Shown in pieces: positions 18,020-56,941 of a stretch of DNA of 64,000 bases. The stretch's first letter is position 1. The number at the start of each line of letters is the position of its first letter. The notes below the pieces were generated by a model. It saw only the letters and a list, made by a program, of their open reading frames with translations, was not told where the DNA came from and did not search any database. The DNA lies in contig NZ_AHMP02000003.1 of assembly GCF_000243735.2 (NCBI RefSeq), positions 568,001 through 632,000 on the forward strand, in the 5' to 3' direction. The translations under genes and the position numbers were made by a program. Origin of the DNA: Leptospira kmetyi serovar Malaysia str. Bejo-Iso9. GTDB taxonomy: Bacteria; Spirochaetota; Leptospiria; Leptospirales; Leptospiraceae.

Positions 18020-18385
18020 TTTTGAATATTCTAAATTTTGAATTTACTTTCGATTTGTCCTTTTGTTCTCGGCTTAAAACTTCGTTTTCAAATGCGCTTT
18101 GAAATCCGCCCTAACTCCGATTTTGGAATCGATACACCCTGCTCTCTTTCTTCCGACCACCGCAAAGTGCAAGGGATCAAATGATAAAATCAATCTAAAG
18201 AAAATGAGTTCGGGAGTTGGAGAAGAGTGAGGCGGTTTTTGAGGGGAAATTTTGAACCTTCCGGTGCGATTTTTTTGAAAACACTACACAGAAATTGAGT
18301 TTTTTTCCGAACTTTCTTGTAAGAGAATGTCTAACAAAAACCAAAAGGAGAGAAAATCGAGATTTAGGCTGAAGAGACAAAAAGG
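18020..18385. other. Intergenic stretch without recognised gene
   Basis: 366 nt between the DUF4180 gene and tRNA-Asn. It begins with an A/T-rich 18-mer (TTTTGAATATTCTAAATT, 18020..18037) that recurs at 27425..27442. The frame that is open on the minus strand here runs through the tRNA gene and has no family resemblance, so I treat it as chance. On the minus strand just past the tRNA is CCTTTTTG, a possible termination tract. Confidence 0.5.
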
Positions 18386-18463
<78 letters not shown>

Positions 18464-18672
18464 ATCCTCGGTAGTTAGGCCTATATTTTCAAAAAGGGGT
18501 AAGAGCGCAACCTTAATTTGTCGCATTGGGATGCGTTTTTACAACTTTTTAGAGGAAAAATTTCGAATTGTCGGAAGAGGAAGAGCGAAAAAAAGCTATG
18601 GATCATTTTTCCTCTTTCTTAGAGTGACATAATCCCTTCTTACTAGTCTTAACGGAGTCTGAGAGCAAATTT

Positions 18673-22278
<3,606 letters not shown>

Positions 22279-22589
22279 TCGTATAAGAATTCCGATCTAA
22301 AATCATCTCGGATCGTATGCCCGAACCGGAAAAACTCCGTTCGGGCATTTTTATGTACGTTTGTAGTGAGTTTTCGGTTAGGGTTTTGATTGAATCTTAT
22401 ATGTGGTTTTTTTTATTCTTTTGCGAATCTGTTAGAATCTTAAATTACGCCGTTTTTGATTTCGTATTTTATCAACGCGTTATGCACTTTCTCATAAACA
22501 AATCAAATATTTCTATAGAGAATTTTATTTCGGTATTTCAAGAAAACAGAATATTGAAAAAACTTAATTCTTTTGAGTATGTATTCGAA
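22279..22589. other. Intergenic region with nrdJ terminator, otherwise empty
   Basis: 311 nt between the convergent genes nrdJ and gspN. The first 75 nt hold the terminator. The remaining 235 nt are unusually A/T-rich, with runs such as GGTTTTTTTTATTC, and no gene, repeat or RNA motif was recognised. A frame open on the + strand is Phe/Ile-rich and continues through the end of gspN, so it looks like chance. Confidence 0.5.
22317..22353 (+). terminator. Rho-independent terminator of nrdJ
   Basis: A 10-bp perfect G/C-rich stem (ATGCCCGAAC / GTTCGGGCAT) with a 12-nt loop, followed by TTTTT, about 40 nt after the nrdJ stop. Textbook form for rightward transcripts. Confidence 0.88.
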
Positions 22590-23509
22590 TCAAGGAGCGA
22601 TTGGCGCCGGCGGTCCGGTAAGGCCGGGGATTTTCACTTCCGGTTTTCCCACGGTTCCCAAAACGGGAATACATTTGCTACTGCTTTGTTTTTCCAACAA
22701 GGTCAACATATCTTGAATGTCCTGTCTTTCTAACGCGAAATTGCGATCCAGTTCGAGACAAATTCTAAGATTCAATTGCGAAAAGGACATGTTTTCGGAA
22801 AGACGGATATTTCCGGTAATATCGAAACGAGCGATCGACGTGTCTAACGTGAAATCGTTGAAGATCAAGTTTCCACCTTGAAGAACAACCTTGGTCAAAA
22901 ACTTTTTGATCGTAATGTTCTTTAATTCTCCCAAAAGAGGAATTTCTGGAAGTTCCTGAATCATTCCGGAATTGTTTCCCGCGGGAATTTCAAGATCCAG
23001 GCTTCCGTTCATTCTTGCGAGGCCCTGATCCAGATTTTCGATCTTACCCTGTCCTTCGAAATTCCGAATCTTAGCGAGAGGTCCGTTTTCGGTGTCGATC
23101 TTTAAGGAAACCAATTTGAACTTTCCGTCGAATTTTCGTTTCATTAAACCGAAGAATGAGGTCTTCAAAACCGCCTCTTCCGTTTTGATTTTCAGGTTCG
23201 AAGGGGTCGTAACTTCGAGAGTATCCAGAGTCACGTTTCCTAAAACGGAAATGCTCAGGTCTCGAAAATTGATGATGGTCCCCGTTTGCGAGGAGGAAGA
23301 ATTTAACGAACTGCGTACGATTTCGTCTAACGGAAAAAGCCAGATCGTAAAGATCAGAAAGGAAAAAACTCCCGTCGCGATGAGGATCAGCTTTTGTTTG
23401 AGGGTGAAGCGCGGAAGCGTTTCTTCCTCTTCTTCCTGGAGTTCGAGCGTGAGGAATTCCTCCTCTTCGGGAGTAAGGGCCGTTTCTTCCTGGAGTTCTT
23501 CTTCTTTTT

Positions 23510-23513
<4 letters not shown>
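22590..23513 (-). CDS. gspN: Type II secretion system protein GspN
   Basis: 307 residues, last gene of the secretion operon. The first 38 residues are very acidic (stretches such as LTPEEEEFLTLELQEEEEE) and cytoplasmic. One membrane helix follows at about 40-62 (KLILIATGVFSFLIFTIWLF), then a large periplasmic beta domain. That domain has GLMKRKFDGKFKLVSLKID and the NGPLAKIRNFEGQGKIENL pattern typical of GspN/AsmA-like proteins, and it ends in PPAPIAP. GspN is an accessory inner-membrane part missing from many T2SS. It overlaps gspM by 4 nt. Confidence 0.85.
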
Positions 23514-24037
<524 letters not shown>

Positions 24038-24042
24038 GACGA

Positions 24043-26811
<2,769 letters not shown>

Positions 26812-27440
26812 AACGGACCTCCTTTTTTCCAGAGTTTACGATCACCTCGATTCGGATCAATCTCGGAAGAACCTTGGTGAGTTTGGAATCCCATTCGTCT
26901 TCCCACTTCGCTCCGGTTCTCGAATACTTGAGCTGAAAACTTTTGACGTGCGTCAACAACGTGTATTCCGTTCCGCCGGATTTCGGATAACGGTCGACCA
27001 TTTCGTCCTCTCTTCGGATCAATTGATAATAATCCGGTACGTCGGGCATGGGTTTGAGATAAAAGGAAACCTCCCGAACCTCGGGCATGGAAGTTTCCTC
27101 CGAGTTCGGGTGTGTTGCGGCGAAATCGAGACGATCCTTGCGATCGAGCCCTCGTCCGTCGTTTCTTCCGATAAAGATCAATCTTCGTTGCGTTTGATGA
27201 AAGTAACTCATCGCGATCGTACTTCGGATATTCTCCATTGCGAGAAGAATATCCCGTTTGGCCGCGCCGCCGGGAGAAGAGGATTCCCTGGAAATTCGAA
27301 GCGCGGTGTAATAGGTGGAAAAAATTCCCGTAAAAATCACGCCCAAAATCATCACCACGATCGAAATTTCGATCAGAGTGAATCCTTTTCGTAGAAAATG
27401 AAGTTTGCGGGTATTCATTATAATTTTTGAATATTCTAAA

Positions 27441-27966
27441 TTAATATTGCGCCGACTTGAACGTTTCGGCGGTGTAGGCTTCGGTTCCGCTTCCCGTCGG
27501 ATATTTGATCGTCACCTTGATTCTGAAAACGCGGATGATTCCCGCGGTGGACGAACCTTGGTTCGCTTGCCCCGATCTTCTCATGATCAGTTTGTTCATT
27601 TCGGAATCCCTTCCGCCCAGAAGATCCTCCGGTTTTTGACCTTCCTTTCCGGCGAGTTTGAGAAGATCCATATCCTCCTCGCCGATCACGGTTTCAAAGC
27701 TGTAACCCGGATAACCCGGAATTTCCCCCGTGGTTCTATCGGATTGAAGTACGGAAACGGAATCGATCTGCGCCATCTTGATCTTCGCGAGGTGAACCGC
27801 GTTCGAAATCACGGCCGCCATTCTCTGTTGTTTGATTCCGTTCGAGATCACCATATACGTATAAGTCATCGCGATTCCGGCTAACGCTAACGCGATCGAA
27901 ACTTCGATCAGGTTGAATCCTTTTCGAAAAGATCGCGTCTTACCCAAACTTCGGAAAAAACGAATT

Positions 27967-27992
<26 letters not shown>
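27441..27992 (-). CDS. gspI: Type II secretion minor pseudopilin GspI
   Basis: 183 residues. Prepilin signal RKG|FNLIEVSIALALAGIAMTYT (Glu5), with a leader of about 24 residues rich in Arg and Ser. The mature domain is small, with NGIKQQRMAAVISNAVHLAK as the helix continuation and FRIKVTIKYPTG near the end. Position between gspH and gspJ supports GspI. It is longer than the typical 120-130 residues because of a central Gly/Asp-rich segment (about 95-145). It overlaps gspH by 26 nt. Confidence 0.87.
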
Positions 27993-28536
<544 letters not shown>

Positions 28537-28557
28537 AACCGGAAAGGAGGGAAAAAA

Positions 28558-29034
28558 TTATTTTCTACGGAAGTCGGATGGATATTCGTCTTCGTTGAGG
28601 ATGTTAAAGTCAGCATTCTTCCCTTCCCCGCCTTCTTTTTTATCCTTTCCAAGGGTAACGAGTTGAACGTCGCCGTTCGCGTCTCTTTTGAGTTTATAAG
28701 CGCTTCCCCAAGGATCGTTGATCGCCGCTTTTTTGGTGAGAATCGGCTTCCAGTCTTCCGGAACTTCTCCGGTAGTCGGTTTTTCAACGAGCGCTTCCAG
28801 ACCTTGTTCGTCGGACGGATATGTTCCGTAACGTTGCGCGTATCTTTCCAGATGGGATTGAAGTTCGTAAGCGTCTTTTTTCAGTTTGAGAGCGGCGGTA
28901 TCGTCGCTGATTTCACCCGGACGAAAGTTGGAATAAACCAGAGCGATCAAAGCTCCTAAGATGATCACAACAACCGCGAGTTCGATCAGCGTAAGACCCT
29001 TTCTGTATTTTCTTTTTAATTTGGACAGATTCAA
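28558..29034 (-). CDS. gspG: Type II secretion major pseudopilin GspG
   Basis: 158 residues. Prepilin signal RKG|LTLIELAVVVIILGALIALV with Glu5. The mature domain has the GspG marks: SHLERYAQRYGTYPSDEQGLEALVEKP, DPWGSAYKLK and a final acidic stretch NILNEDEYPSDF that would hold the Ca2+ site. It is the main subunit of the pseudopilus piston. Needs a GspO prepilin peptidase, which is not in the window. It lies 21 nt after gspF. Overall very typical, so this is the anchor for naming the operon. Confidence 0.95.
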   Translation of the reverse strand: MNLSKLKRKYRKGLTLIELAVVVIILGALIALVYSNFRPGEISDDTAALKLKKDAYELQSHLERYAQRYGTYPSDEQGLEALVEKPTTGEVPEDWKPILTKKAAINDPWGSAYKLKRDANGDVQLVTLGKDKKEGGEGKNADFNILNEDEYPSDFRRK

Positions 29035-29055
29035 TTGAATTCTCCTTATTCTAAA

Positions 29056-30282
<1,227 letters not shown>

Positions 30283-30289
30283 GACGTTT

Positions 30290-33750
<3,461 letters not shown>

Positions 33751-33755
33751 TTTTT

Positions 33756-34658
<903 letters not shown>

Positions 34659-34715
34659 AGGGTCGGATCAGTAAATTTTTTCGAGGAAACCGGAAACGTT
34701 CCGATTTCCATTCTA

Positions 34716-36069
<1,354 letters not shown>

Positions 36070-36231
36070 TTCAGAGCAAAATTACAGAGGCTAAACGTAT
36101 TTGAAAGGAGTTTTTTTGCAAAAGGCCCCAAACCTCTTTAATTTTTCGATTTCAAGGTCGTTTTTCTAAGACGAAATCGTTATTCTTCCTTCCGGTAAAG
36201 AATCTTCCGGAACCGTACTTCCCGAGGAACA

Positions 36232-38043
<1,812 letters not shown>

Positions 38044-38087
38044 ATTTAAGAATTCGGTGGTTGTTGGAAGTACCTTAACGTACTATT

Positions 38088-38438
38088 TCAGAAGAGGTCA
38101 GGATAATATTCACATCCCTTTTTCGCATTTACGGAGACAAGACAGAATGAGACAAAATGATTTTGAAAGGAAAGGTCGGCGGCGATAAACGCTTCCGCGG
38201 CTCTTCTCATCCTGTTTTGTTTGGCGGAGTTGAATGCGACGAACGGATGAAATTCCTTAAATTCCTTCCAGAACTTGACTTCGGTAAAATAAAGGACTTC
38301 TTCTTTGTTTGAGATTATGTCGATTTCGGCGCGGCCGAAGCGGTAATTTCTTTTGAGGATCGTATGTCCGAGCGAAATCAAAAAATCGGAAGCGATGGAT
38401 TCTCCCTCGTCTCCTTTGCTTTTTCGAACCGCCGTCAA
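38088..38438 (-). CDS. yraN: YraN-family (UPF0102) nuclease-like protein
   Basis: 116 residues, normal length. It has the family pattern: [20 protein letters not shown] (helix start), [17 protein letters not shown] (family RxGEID motif, here FGRAEID) and YFTEVKFWK (E-x-K). Together E...D...ExK make the restriction-endonuclease-like catalytic set. Function in bacteria is unresolved. rnhB, yraN and comM often travel together; here they are within 4 kb. It starts 10 nt after the HD-GYP-like gene. Confidence 0.88.
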   Translation of the reverse strand: MTAVRKSKGDEGESIASDFLISLGHTILKRNYRFGRAEIDIISNKEEVLYFTEVKFWKEFKEFHPFVAFNSAKQNRMRRAAEAFIAADLSFQNHFVSFCLVSVNAKKGCEYYPDLF

Positions 38439-38448
38439 AGGGAAGAAT

Positions 38449-39635
<1,187 letters not shown>

Positions 39636-39639
<4 letters not shown>

Positions 39640-39905
39640 TTTAACATTTCCCTTTTTCCGGAATTTGAATCCAATTCCAGGATCATAGAAAAGATCGCAC
39701 CGACGGCTCTGTATAAATTTTCGGGAATTTCCGACCCGACCGGAAACTCGGAAAGCGATTCTGCAAGAATCGGGTTCTCAACGATCGGAACGAAATTTTT
39801 TTGTGCGGTCTTACGAATTACATCTCCCAAAAGGCCGGAGGCCGAAGCGGTGATCACGGGCGCGTTGTCTTTTTGTGGGATGAATTTGAGGGCGACACTG
39901 ATCAT
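39636..39905 (-). CDS. FlhB C-terminal-domain-like protein
   Basis: 89 residues matching only the cytoplasmic C-domain of FlhB/Esc[60 protein letters not shown]. It begins just where true FlhB is cut (N|PTH), so it resembles the processed fragment without the membrane part; the NPTH itself is missing. Bacillus YlqH is equivalent. In flagellar export this domain sets the switch from hook to filament substrates together with FliK. It starts directly after the FliK-like gene (no gap) and overlaps the HD-GYP-like gene by 4 nt. Confidence 0.85.
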
Positions 39906-40655
39906 TTACGCATTCCATTCCTTTTGAGTCAGGGACGGTTTATAAGACAAATTGTATCCCTGAAAGCTCACTGACGATTCCATTAAAATTCTCTTAAATT
40001 TTTCTTTGTTTTGGCAAGCATGCAAGTACATTTTAAAATTATCAAAAGTGGCGTTGATTTGCAGATCTTCTCCCGAATTTTCCTTCCATAGGAATAGAAC
40101 CATTGTCTTTCCCGTTTTTTCGGTTTGAATCCGAAATAAGAACTTTTTAGTTTCCTCTTGGGGATCGAAGGTTCCTTCCGCGTTTCCTCCCGAAAACTCC
40201 CAACGAAAATAGGGTAATTCGGAATTCCATTCTAAAAAAGGATAATAAGTTTTTAAAATTTTGAACAAAGATGTTTCCGGTGACGCGTCCTTAAATTCGC
40301 TTCCGTTCATTTTTTCGGAAAGTTCCCGAACGCTCATTCCCATACTTTCCAATGCATACGGAGAATTTTCGCTTCCTTTCAGCTCTCTTTCTAAGATCCT
40401 CAGTTCGATCCCTTTTTTTCCCGACTTTACGGCTAACGTAAGAATTTCTCCCGCGAACAAGGGGGTCGATTCGGAGTTCGTCTTTAACTTTTTTCCAGCG
40501 ATCGAAATCCAAGCTCCTCCCGGAAAAATTTCCAAAACGAATGCTTTGACGGTTCGGTTCGAAGGAAAACCGGAAAGCTGAGAATGGAGGGAATCGGATT
40601 CTTTTCCGAAAAGAAGTCTTATATTTCCCGCCTGAAAGTCTGCAGAAAGTTTCAT
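39906..40655 (-). CDS. FliK/YlqG-like protein
   Basis: 249 residues, soluble. The first 100 residues follow the pattern seen at the start of YlqG/FliK-type proteins: [20 protein letters not shown], then [16 protein letters not shown] and GIELRILE. The C-terminal half ([31 protein letters not shown]) resembles the FliK C-domain, which touches FlhB. Sequence identity is low, so the call leans on gene order: in Bacillus, rnhB-ylqG-ylqH is the same arrangement. A dedicated flagellar FliK should exist elsewhere. Confidence 0.65.
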   Translation of the reverse strand: MKLSADFQAGNIRLLFGKESDSLHSQLSGFPSNRTVKAFVLEIFPGGAWISIAGKKLKTNSESTPLFAGEILTLAVKSGKKGIELRILERELKGSENSPYALESMGMSVRELSEKMNGSEFKDASPETSLFKILKTYYPFLEWNSELPYFRWEFSGGNAEGTFDPQEETKKFLFRIQTEKTGKTMVLFLWKENSGEDLQINATFDNFKMYLHACQNKEKFKRILMESSVSFQGYNLSYKPSLTQKEWNA

Positions 40656-40730
40656 TCGAACCGGTTCCGTTAAAGTATCTTATCCGACATGTAAAGACCG
40701 GAAAAATTCTCGAGCTTTTGTTCGCTCGGT

Positions 40731-41420
40731 TCAATGATTAGACTTTGAAAGAGGCTGTAGAAATTTTCCGGTAAAACTTCTTCTATGAATATCGGAAAGT
40801 CCGTGGCGAAGAATCAGCTCTTCGTGAAGTTTTGTTCCGTATCCCTTGTGTTGGTCGAACTGGTAATCGGGATATTTTTTGGATAAGGAGATCATATAAC
40901 GGTCCCGATCCACCTTTGCGAGAATGGAGGCCGCCACTATGCTTACGATTCTCAGATCTCCTTTTGTGTAAAAGGAAGAACGACTTTTTAGGAATTTCCA
41001 TTCCGGATAACGATTGAAGTTATAATTTCCGTCGATCAAAAGCTGGAGAGGCAAAGTCGATTGAGCGGCTCGAATCGCCAGTTTGGAACATCTTCGGATT
41101 CCTTCCAGAACCGCGCGGTTGATTCCCTCTTTGTCGATATAACCCGGACTTAAAAAAGTTCGATAAGAGATCTGAGCGGTTTTTAGAATTTCCGGATAAA
41201 GGGCTTCCCTTTTTTTCTCGGAGAGTTTTTTGGAATCGGTCAGTCCCCGGAGAATCTTTCCTTCCCGGATCTGCGTTAGAGTGTTTTGGGAAAAGGAGAC
41301 AAGTGCAACAGAGAGAGGCCCCGCGTAAGGACCTCTTCCGGCTTCGTCGATCCCGCAAGGAATCGATTCTGAGTAAAACCGGAGTTCTTCCGGTTCAAAA
41401 CGAGTAGAAACTTCCGGCAA
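40731..41420 (-). CDS. rnhB: Ribonuclease HII
   Basis: 229 residues. It removes ribonucleotides misinserted in DNA and RNA in hybrids. Catalytic carboxylates are visible: Asp and Glu in [15 protein letters not shown], Asp in [15 protein letters not shown], and Asp in [17 protein letters not shown]. The typical [20 protein letters not shown] and HRRSFTGKF ends are present. It follows rplS after 6 nt, as in Bacillus. Confidence 0.97.
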   Translation of the reverse strand: MPEVSTRFEPEELRFYSESIPCGIDEAGRGPYAGPLSVALVSFSQNTLTQIREGKILRGLTDSKKLSEKKREALYPEILKTAQISYRTFLSPGYIDKEGINRAVLEGIRRCSKLAIRAAQSTLPLQLLIDGNYNFNRYPEWKFLKSRSSFYTKGDLRIVSIVAASILAKVDRDRYMISLSKKYPDYQFDQHKGYGTKLHEELILRHGLSDIHRRSFTGKFLQPLSKSNH

Positions 41421-41426
41421 ACCGGA

Positions 41427-43035
<1,609 letters not shown>

Positions 43036-43043
<8 letters not shown>

Positions 43044-43265
43044 TGATTTCTAAGGAGAAGTTTTTTCCTGCTTTAACGGAAGCCGCAGTAAGAATCGCGC
43101 GCAGGGATTTTGCAATACGACCGTTCTTACCGATGACCTTTCCCACGTCTTTCGGGGAAACTCTGAGTTCGATGATGTTTTGTTCTTCTCCTTCGATTTC
43201 CCGAATTACGATTTCTTCGGGAAATTCAACGAGAGAAGCAACAATGTACTTCAGTAATTCTTCCA

Positions 43266-43266
<1 letters not shown>
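43036..43266 (-). CDS. khpA: KH-domain RNA-binding protein KhpA
   Basis: 76 residues, a single KH domain: [20 protein letters not shown], then [20 protein letters not shown] carrying the GxxG loop (GKNG) and [13 protein letters not shown]. KhpA (YlqC) pairs with KhpB (Jag) as a global RNA chaperone in Gram-positives. Its place right after rpsP is conserved across phyla. Stop and start share one base with rpsP. Confidence 0.95.
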
Positions 43267-43535
<269 letters not shown>

Positions 43536-43604
43536 ATATTTTCCTTTTAACCCATTCTATACTTTCGGATCGAGGACGATCGAAAAAAGAATGCATGATT
43601 TTTA

Positions 43605-43634
43605 CCAATATTGGACAATATGTCCCCCTGTCAA
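43605..43634 (-). promoter_or_regulatory. Probable rpsP operon promoter with overlapping palindromes
   Basis: On the minus strand TTGACA (43629..43634, a perfect -35) is followed, 17 nt on, by a weak -10 (ATATTG). Two overlapping palindromes cover the spacer and -10: GGACAATATGTCC (43613..43625) and CCAATATTGG (43605..43614). A repressor could bind here; this is inference. The distance to the rpsP ATG is about 75 nt. Confidence 0.5.
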
Positions 43635-43664
43635 GAAATGATCTGACAGAAAAGACGAGGTTCT

Positions 43665-44305
43665 TTACTTTGCCAAAGATTTGAGATTCTTTGCGTTGTC
43701 TACGGGATTTCCCGTTTTATAAAGTCCGGCCCCGACGACTACGATATCCACTCCGTTCTTCTTCAACTCTTGGATGTTGGTATCGTTTACCCCTCCGTCC
43801 ACTTCGAGTTCGATCGCTCTGGATCCGATCAGCTCTTTTGCTTTACGGATTTTTTCCATTCCGTTTGCGATAAACTTTTGTCCGTAAAAGCCCGGTTCCA
43901 CGGTCATCAGAAGGATCAGATCCACATAAGGAAGAACGTTTTCTAAGTGAGAAACGGGAGTTCCCGGATTCAAGGAAACTCCTACTTTGGTTCCGTGGCT
44001 TTTGATTTCCTGAGCGAGTCGTACCGGAAAGTCGGTTGTCTCGATGTGAAAGGTCATACAATAAGGATTGAGTTCGTAGTATTTTGCGACGTGATTCTCC
44101 GGTTTGGAAACCATCAAATGAACGTCTAACGGAATCGATGTGAGCGCTTTTACTTCTTTGCTGAGCGCCTCTCCAAAACTGATCTGAGGGACGAAATTTC
44201 CGTCCATCACGTCCATGTGCATAAGATCGATCGCCTTCGGATCGTAATCGGGAACGGTTTTTCCGAGTTCTGTAAGTTTAGTAGCTAAGATGGATGCGGA
44301 GATTT

Positions 44306-44309
<4 letters not shown>
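43665..44309 (-). CDS. rpe: Ribulose-phosphate 3-epimerase
   Basis: 214 residues, TIM barrel of the pentose phosphate pathway, interconverting ribulose-5-P and xylulose-5-P. Signature segments: [35 protein letters not shown] (metal ligands), [30 protein letters not shown] and [17 protein letters not shown]. It overlaps the PASTA-protein gene by 4 nt and is the last gene before the rpsP promoter gap. Confidence 0.97.
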
Positions 44310-46250
<1,941 letters not shown>

Positions 46251-46254
<4 letters not shown>

Positions 46255-48190
46255 ACCAAGTCCAAAGGATCGAAGTCGATTTCCAAATACACTTTTTTGG
46301 AGAGTTTCAAAGGACGAATTTCTTTTTTAAAAATTTCCCTCCACGCGTTCAAGGAGGACGTTTTGAGAATGATATGATTGCGGAAGTTGGAATCGATTCT
46401 ATAAAACGGACAAGGGGCGGGTCCGAGCAACACCGTATCTTTGGAAGGGAAGAATTTTTTAAGAGCCGAAAAAACGAGTTCGATCGTTTCGAGAGAAATC
46501 TGTTCGTCTTTGGAACGGGAAACGATTCGAACGAGCCTCGAAAACGGCGGATAAAAAAGATCCTTTCGAACCGGAATTTCAGATTCATAAAATTGAATAT
46601 AGTCTTGATGGGTCGCCATCTGAATCACGGGATGATCGGGAGCGTTCGTTTCGATCAAAACTTCTCCCTTGAGTTTGGAGCGCCCCGCCCTTCCCGCAAC
46701 CTGAGTCAAAAGAGAAAAGACCCTTTCGTTGGCTCGAAAGTCCGGAAGTCCGAGTCCGATCCCCGCGTTTAAAACGCCGACTAACGTAACCTGGGAAGCG
46801 TCGAGTCCTTTCGCAATCATCTGCGTTCCGGTGAGAATGTCGATTTCTCCTCCGAGAAGACGGGATATAACTTCGTTTAACAAACTTCGATCCTGAATCG
46901 AATCCTGATCCAGTCGTTCCACTCTCGTATTCGGAAACGCTTCGAGAAGATTCTCCTCCAGCTTCTGTGTTCCGGTTCCCTTGAGGGTCAGACTTTCCCC
47001 CATTCTTTTTTCCAAAGAATCGAGAGTCTCTGTATGTCCGCAGAGATGACAGATCGCCGTTCCTTTTTTATGGTAACAGAGATTGGTCGTGCAGTTCGGA
47101 CAAGGAACATACGAAGATGTAGCCGGAGAATAAATCAAAGGACTATAACCCCTTCGATTCAAAAGAAGAATGACCTGTTCTTTTTTATCCAATCGTTGTT
47201 TGATCGCGAACGAAAGTTCGGAGCTAAGAACGTTAGACTCCTTTTGATTCTCCACGATCCGGACCGTGGGGGGCACGACCCCTTCCGGTCTTTTGGTAAG
47301 CGTATGGAGATGGATCTTTCCTTCTATCGCTAAGTGATAAATTTCCAAGGAAGGTGTGGCCGTTCCCATCACGAGAACCGCGTTGTTGGTTTTGCATCTT
47401 TGCATCGCAACCTGACGCGCGTGATAACGAGGACTCGAATGTTCCTTAAAGGAAGAATCATGATCCTCGTCTATGATGACAAGACCCAGATTGGAAACCG
47501 GAGCGAAGACCGCGCTTCTCGTTCCGACCGCGATTCTTTTTTTACCGCTTAAGAGTTCGTTGTATGCCTTGAACTTTTCCGAAACCTTGAGCGCGGAATG
47601 TAGAACCGCGAGTTGACCCGGAAAGATCAGTTCCAGTTTTCGAATGATATGAAACGTCAAACTGATTTCGGGAACGAGAAGAATCACGGAGCGGTTCGGA
47701 GTTTCCAGAGCCTTTCGGATGAGATGGATATAAACCTCCGTTTTGCCCGAGCCGGTGATTCCGAACAAAAGATGCGCCGCGGTTTGTCCGAACGTGGAAA
47801 GAATATTTTGATAAGCGACTTCCTGTTCTTCGTTGAGTTTGACGGGTTTTCCTTCCGCATCCGAAGGAAAGGCTTCGAGTTTGACCTGTCTTCTTCCCGC
47901 TGGAATCATCTTGTAGATACATTCTCCAAGAGAAGCAATGTATTGATCCTTCATCCAATACGCGAGATCGATTTGTTCCTGAAGAACGATCGGGGTTTTG
48001 TCGATGATCTTTTCCAAGGGAAAAACCTTGTAGTTCGGTTCGTTTTGATGAACGGATACGATGATCCCTTCTTCTTCCCGGTTTCTGAGTTTGGCGAGAA
48101 CGCGCACTCCGACCGGAGTGTTCGCGGGGACTTCGTATGTGAACGTATCCTCTTCGATCGGAAGATCGAAGGCGACTTCCGCATAATAAA

Positions 48191-48194
<4 letters not shown>
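46251..48194 (-). CDS. priA: Primosomal replication-restart helicase PriA (one zinc site missing)
   Basis: 647 residues, somewhat short (E. coli 732). It reloads DnaB at stalled forks. The N-terminal 3'-DNA-binding domain (about 1-105) is followed by the helicase core: LLFGITGSGKTEVYIHLI (Walker A), VIIDEDHDSSFKEHSSPRYH, then motif IV-VI blocks such as DILTGTQMIAKGLD and QVAGRAGRSKLKGEVLIET. Only four of the usual eight zinc cysteines remain (CPNC and CHLC); the pair after RGYSPL and the later CPxCG pair are absent. It overlaps fmt and the UDG-like gene by 4 nt each. Confidence 0.95.
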
Positions 48195-50381
<2,187 letters not shown>

Positions 50382-50394
50382 GGAATGTAAACGG

Positions 50395-52185
<1,791 letters not shown>

Positions 52186-52200
52186 AGTTTCATCGTCGAT

Positions 52201-52439
<239 letters not shown>

Positions 52440-52468
<29 letters not shown>

Positions 52469-53405
52469 CTTTACCCTGCTGTAAATACTGACTCAGTTTT
52501 TGATTGAATTCTTGCGCGGCGTTTTTGCCGAGTTTGCGCAGACGCTGGTTCATCGCCGCGGTTTCCACGATGATCGGAATGTTTCTTCCCGGTCGAACGG
52601 GAACCCGAATCAAAGGGATCTGAACGCCTAACAATTCTTCGGTGGGATTTTCAAGACCGGTTCTGTCGAAGTCCTTGTCTTCGGTCCATTCTTCCAAATG
52701 AATGATGAGTTCTATGAGTTTGTGATCGCGGACCGAACCGATTCCGAATATATCCTTAATATTCAAAATTCCTAATCCACGGATTTCCATGTGATGTCGC
52801 AATAAATCCGAACAGGTTCCGATAAGATAACTTTCGGAAAGTCTTCGGATCTCCACCATGTCGTCGGCGACGAGACGATGTCCCCTTTCGATGAGTTCGA
52901 GAGCGGTTTCGCTTTTTCCCACTCCGCTTTTTCCCGAAAGGAGAATTCCGATTCCGAAAACCTCGATCAAAACCCCGTGTCGCATCGTTCTCGGCGCGAG
53001 ACTTCGATCCAAAATTCCGGAGATCAACGTGATGAACTTATGCGTGGAAACGTCCGAGATCATAAGAGGGATTCCGAGTTGTTCGCAATTCTCCATAAAA
53101 ATCGGAGGGGGCATGTTTCCGTGCGTGAAGATGATGCAGTTGAGATGAAAACTAAAAAACTCCGCGGCGATTTTTTTCAGATCTTCGGGAGTTCTGGAAG
53201 TGATGTAAGCCCATTCTCCCTTGCCGAAAATTTGGATCCGATCGTGCGCGAAACTTTCGTAAAAGCCGGTGAGGGAAAGTCCGGGGCGGTTGATCTCGGA
53301 CATGTTGATTCGATTCGTGAGTCCCTTTTCACCCGCGAGCATTTTTAAGCCCAACTCTTCGTGTTCGTTGAGAATATTGGAAACGTTGATGCCTGGCATG
53401 GACAT
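52440..53405 (-). CDS. hprK: HPr kinase/phosphorylase
   Basis: 321 residues. It phosphorylates Ser47 of HPr with ATP or PPi and can reverse it. The N-terminal domain (about 1-130) is followed by the kinase domain with Walker A LLSGKSGVGKSETALELIER (about 155-175), RGHRLVADDMVEIRR, and the family signature EIRGLGILNIKDIFGIGSVR, then VRPGRNIPIIVETAAMNQR. It starts 3 nt after rpoN. The rpoN-hprK-HPr set is of the type seen in proteobacteria and spirochaetes. Confidence 0.95.
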
Positions 53406-53408
53406 AGG

Positions 53409-55552
<2,144 letters not shown>

Positions 55553-55561
55553 ATTCTTAGC

Positions 55562-56937
<1,376 letters not shown>

Positions 56938-56941
<4 letters not shown>

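Noticed and set aside
22317..22733. 138-residue frame on the + strand after nrdJ
   Set aside because: It begins inside the nrdJ terminator stem, is Phe/Ile-rich from the A/T-rich gap, and runs into gspN on the other strand; no ribosome site or family resemblance.
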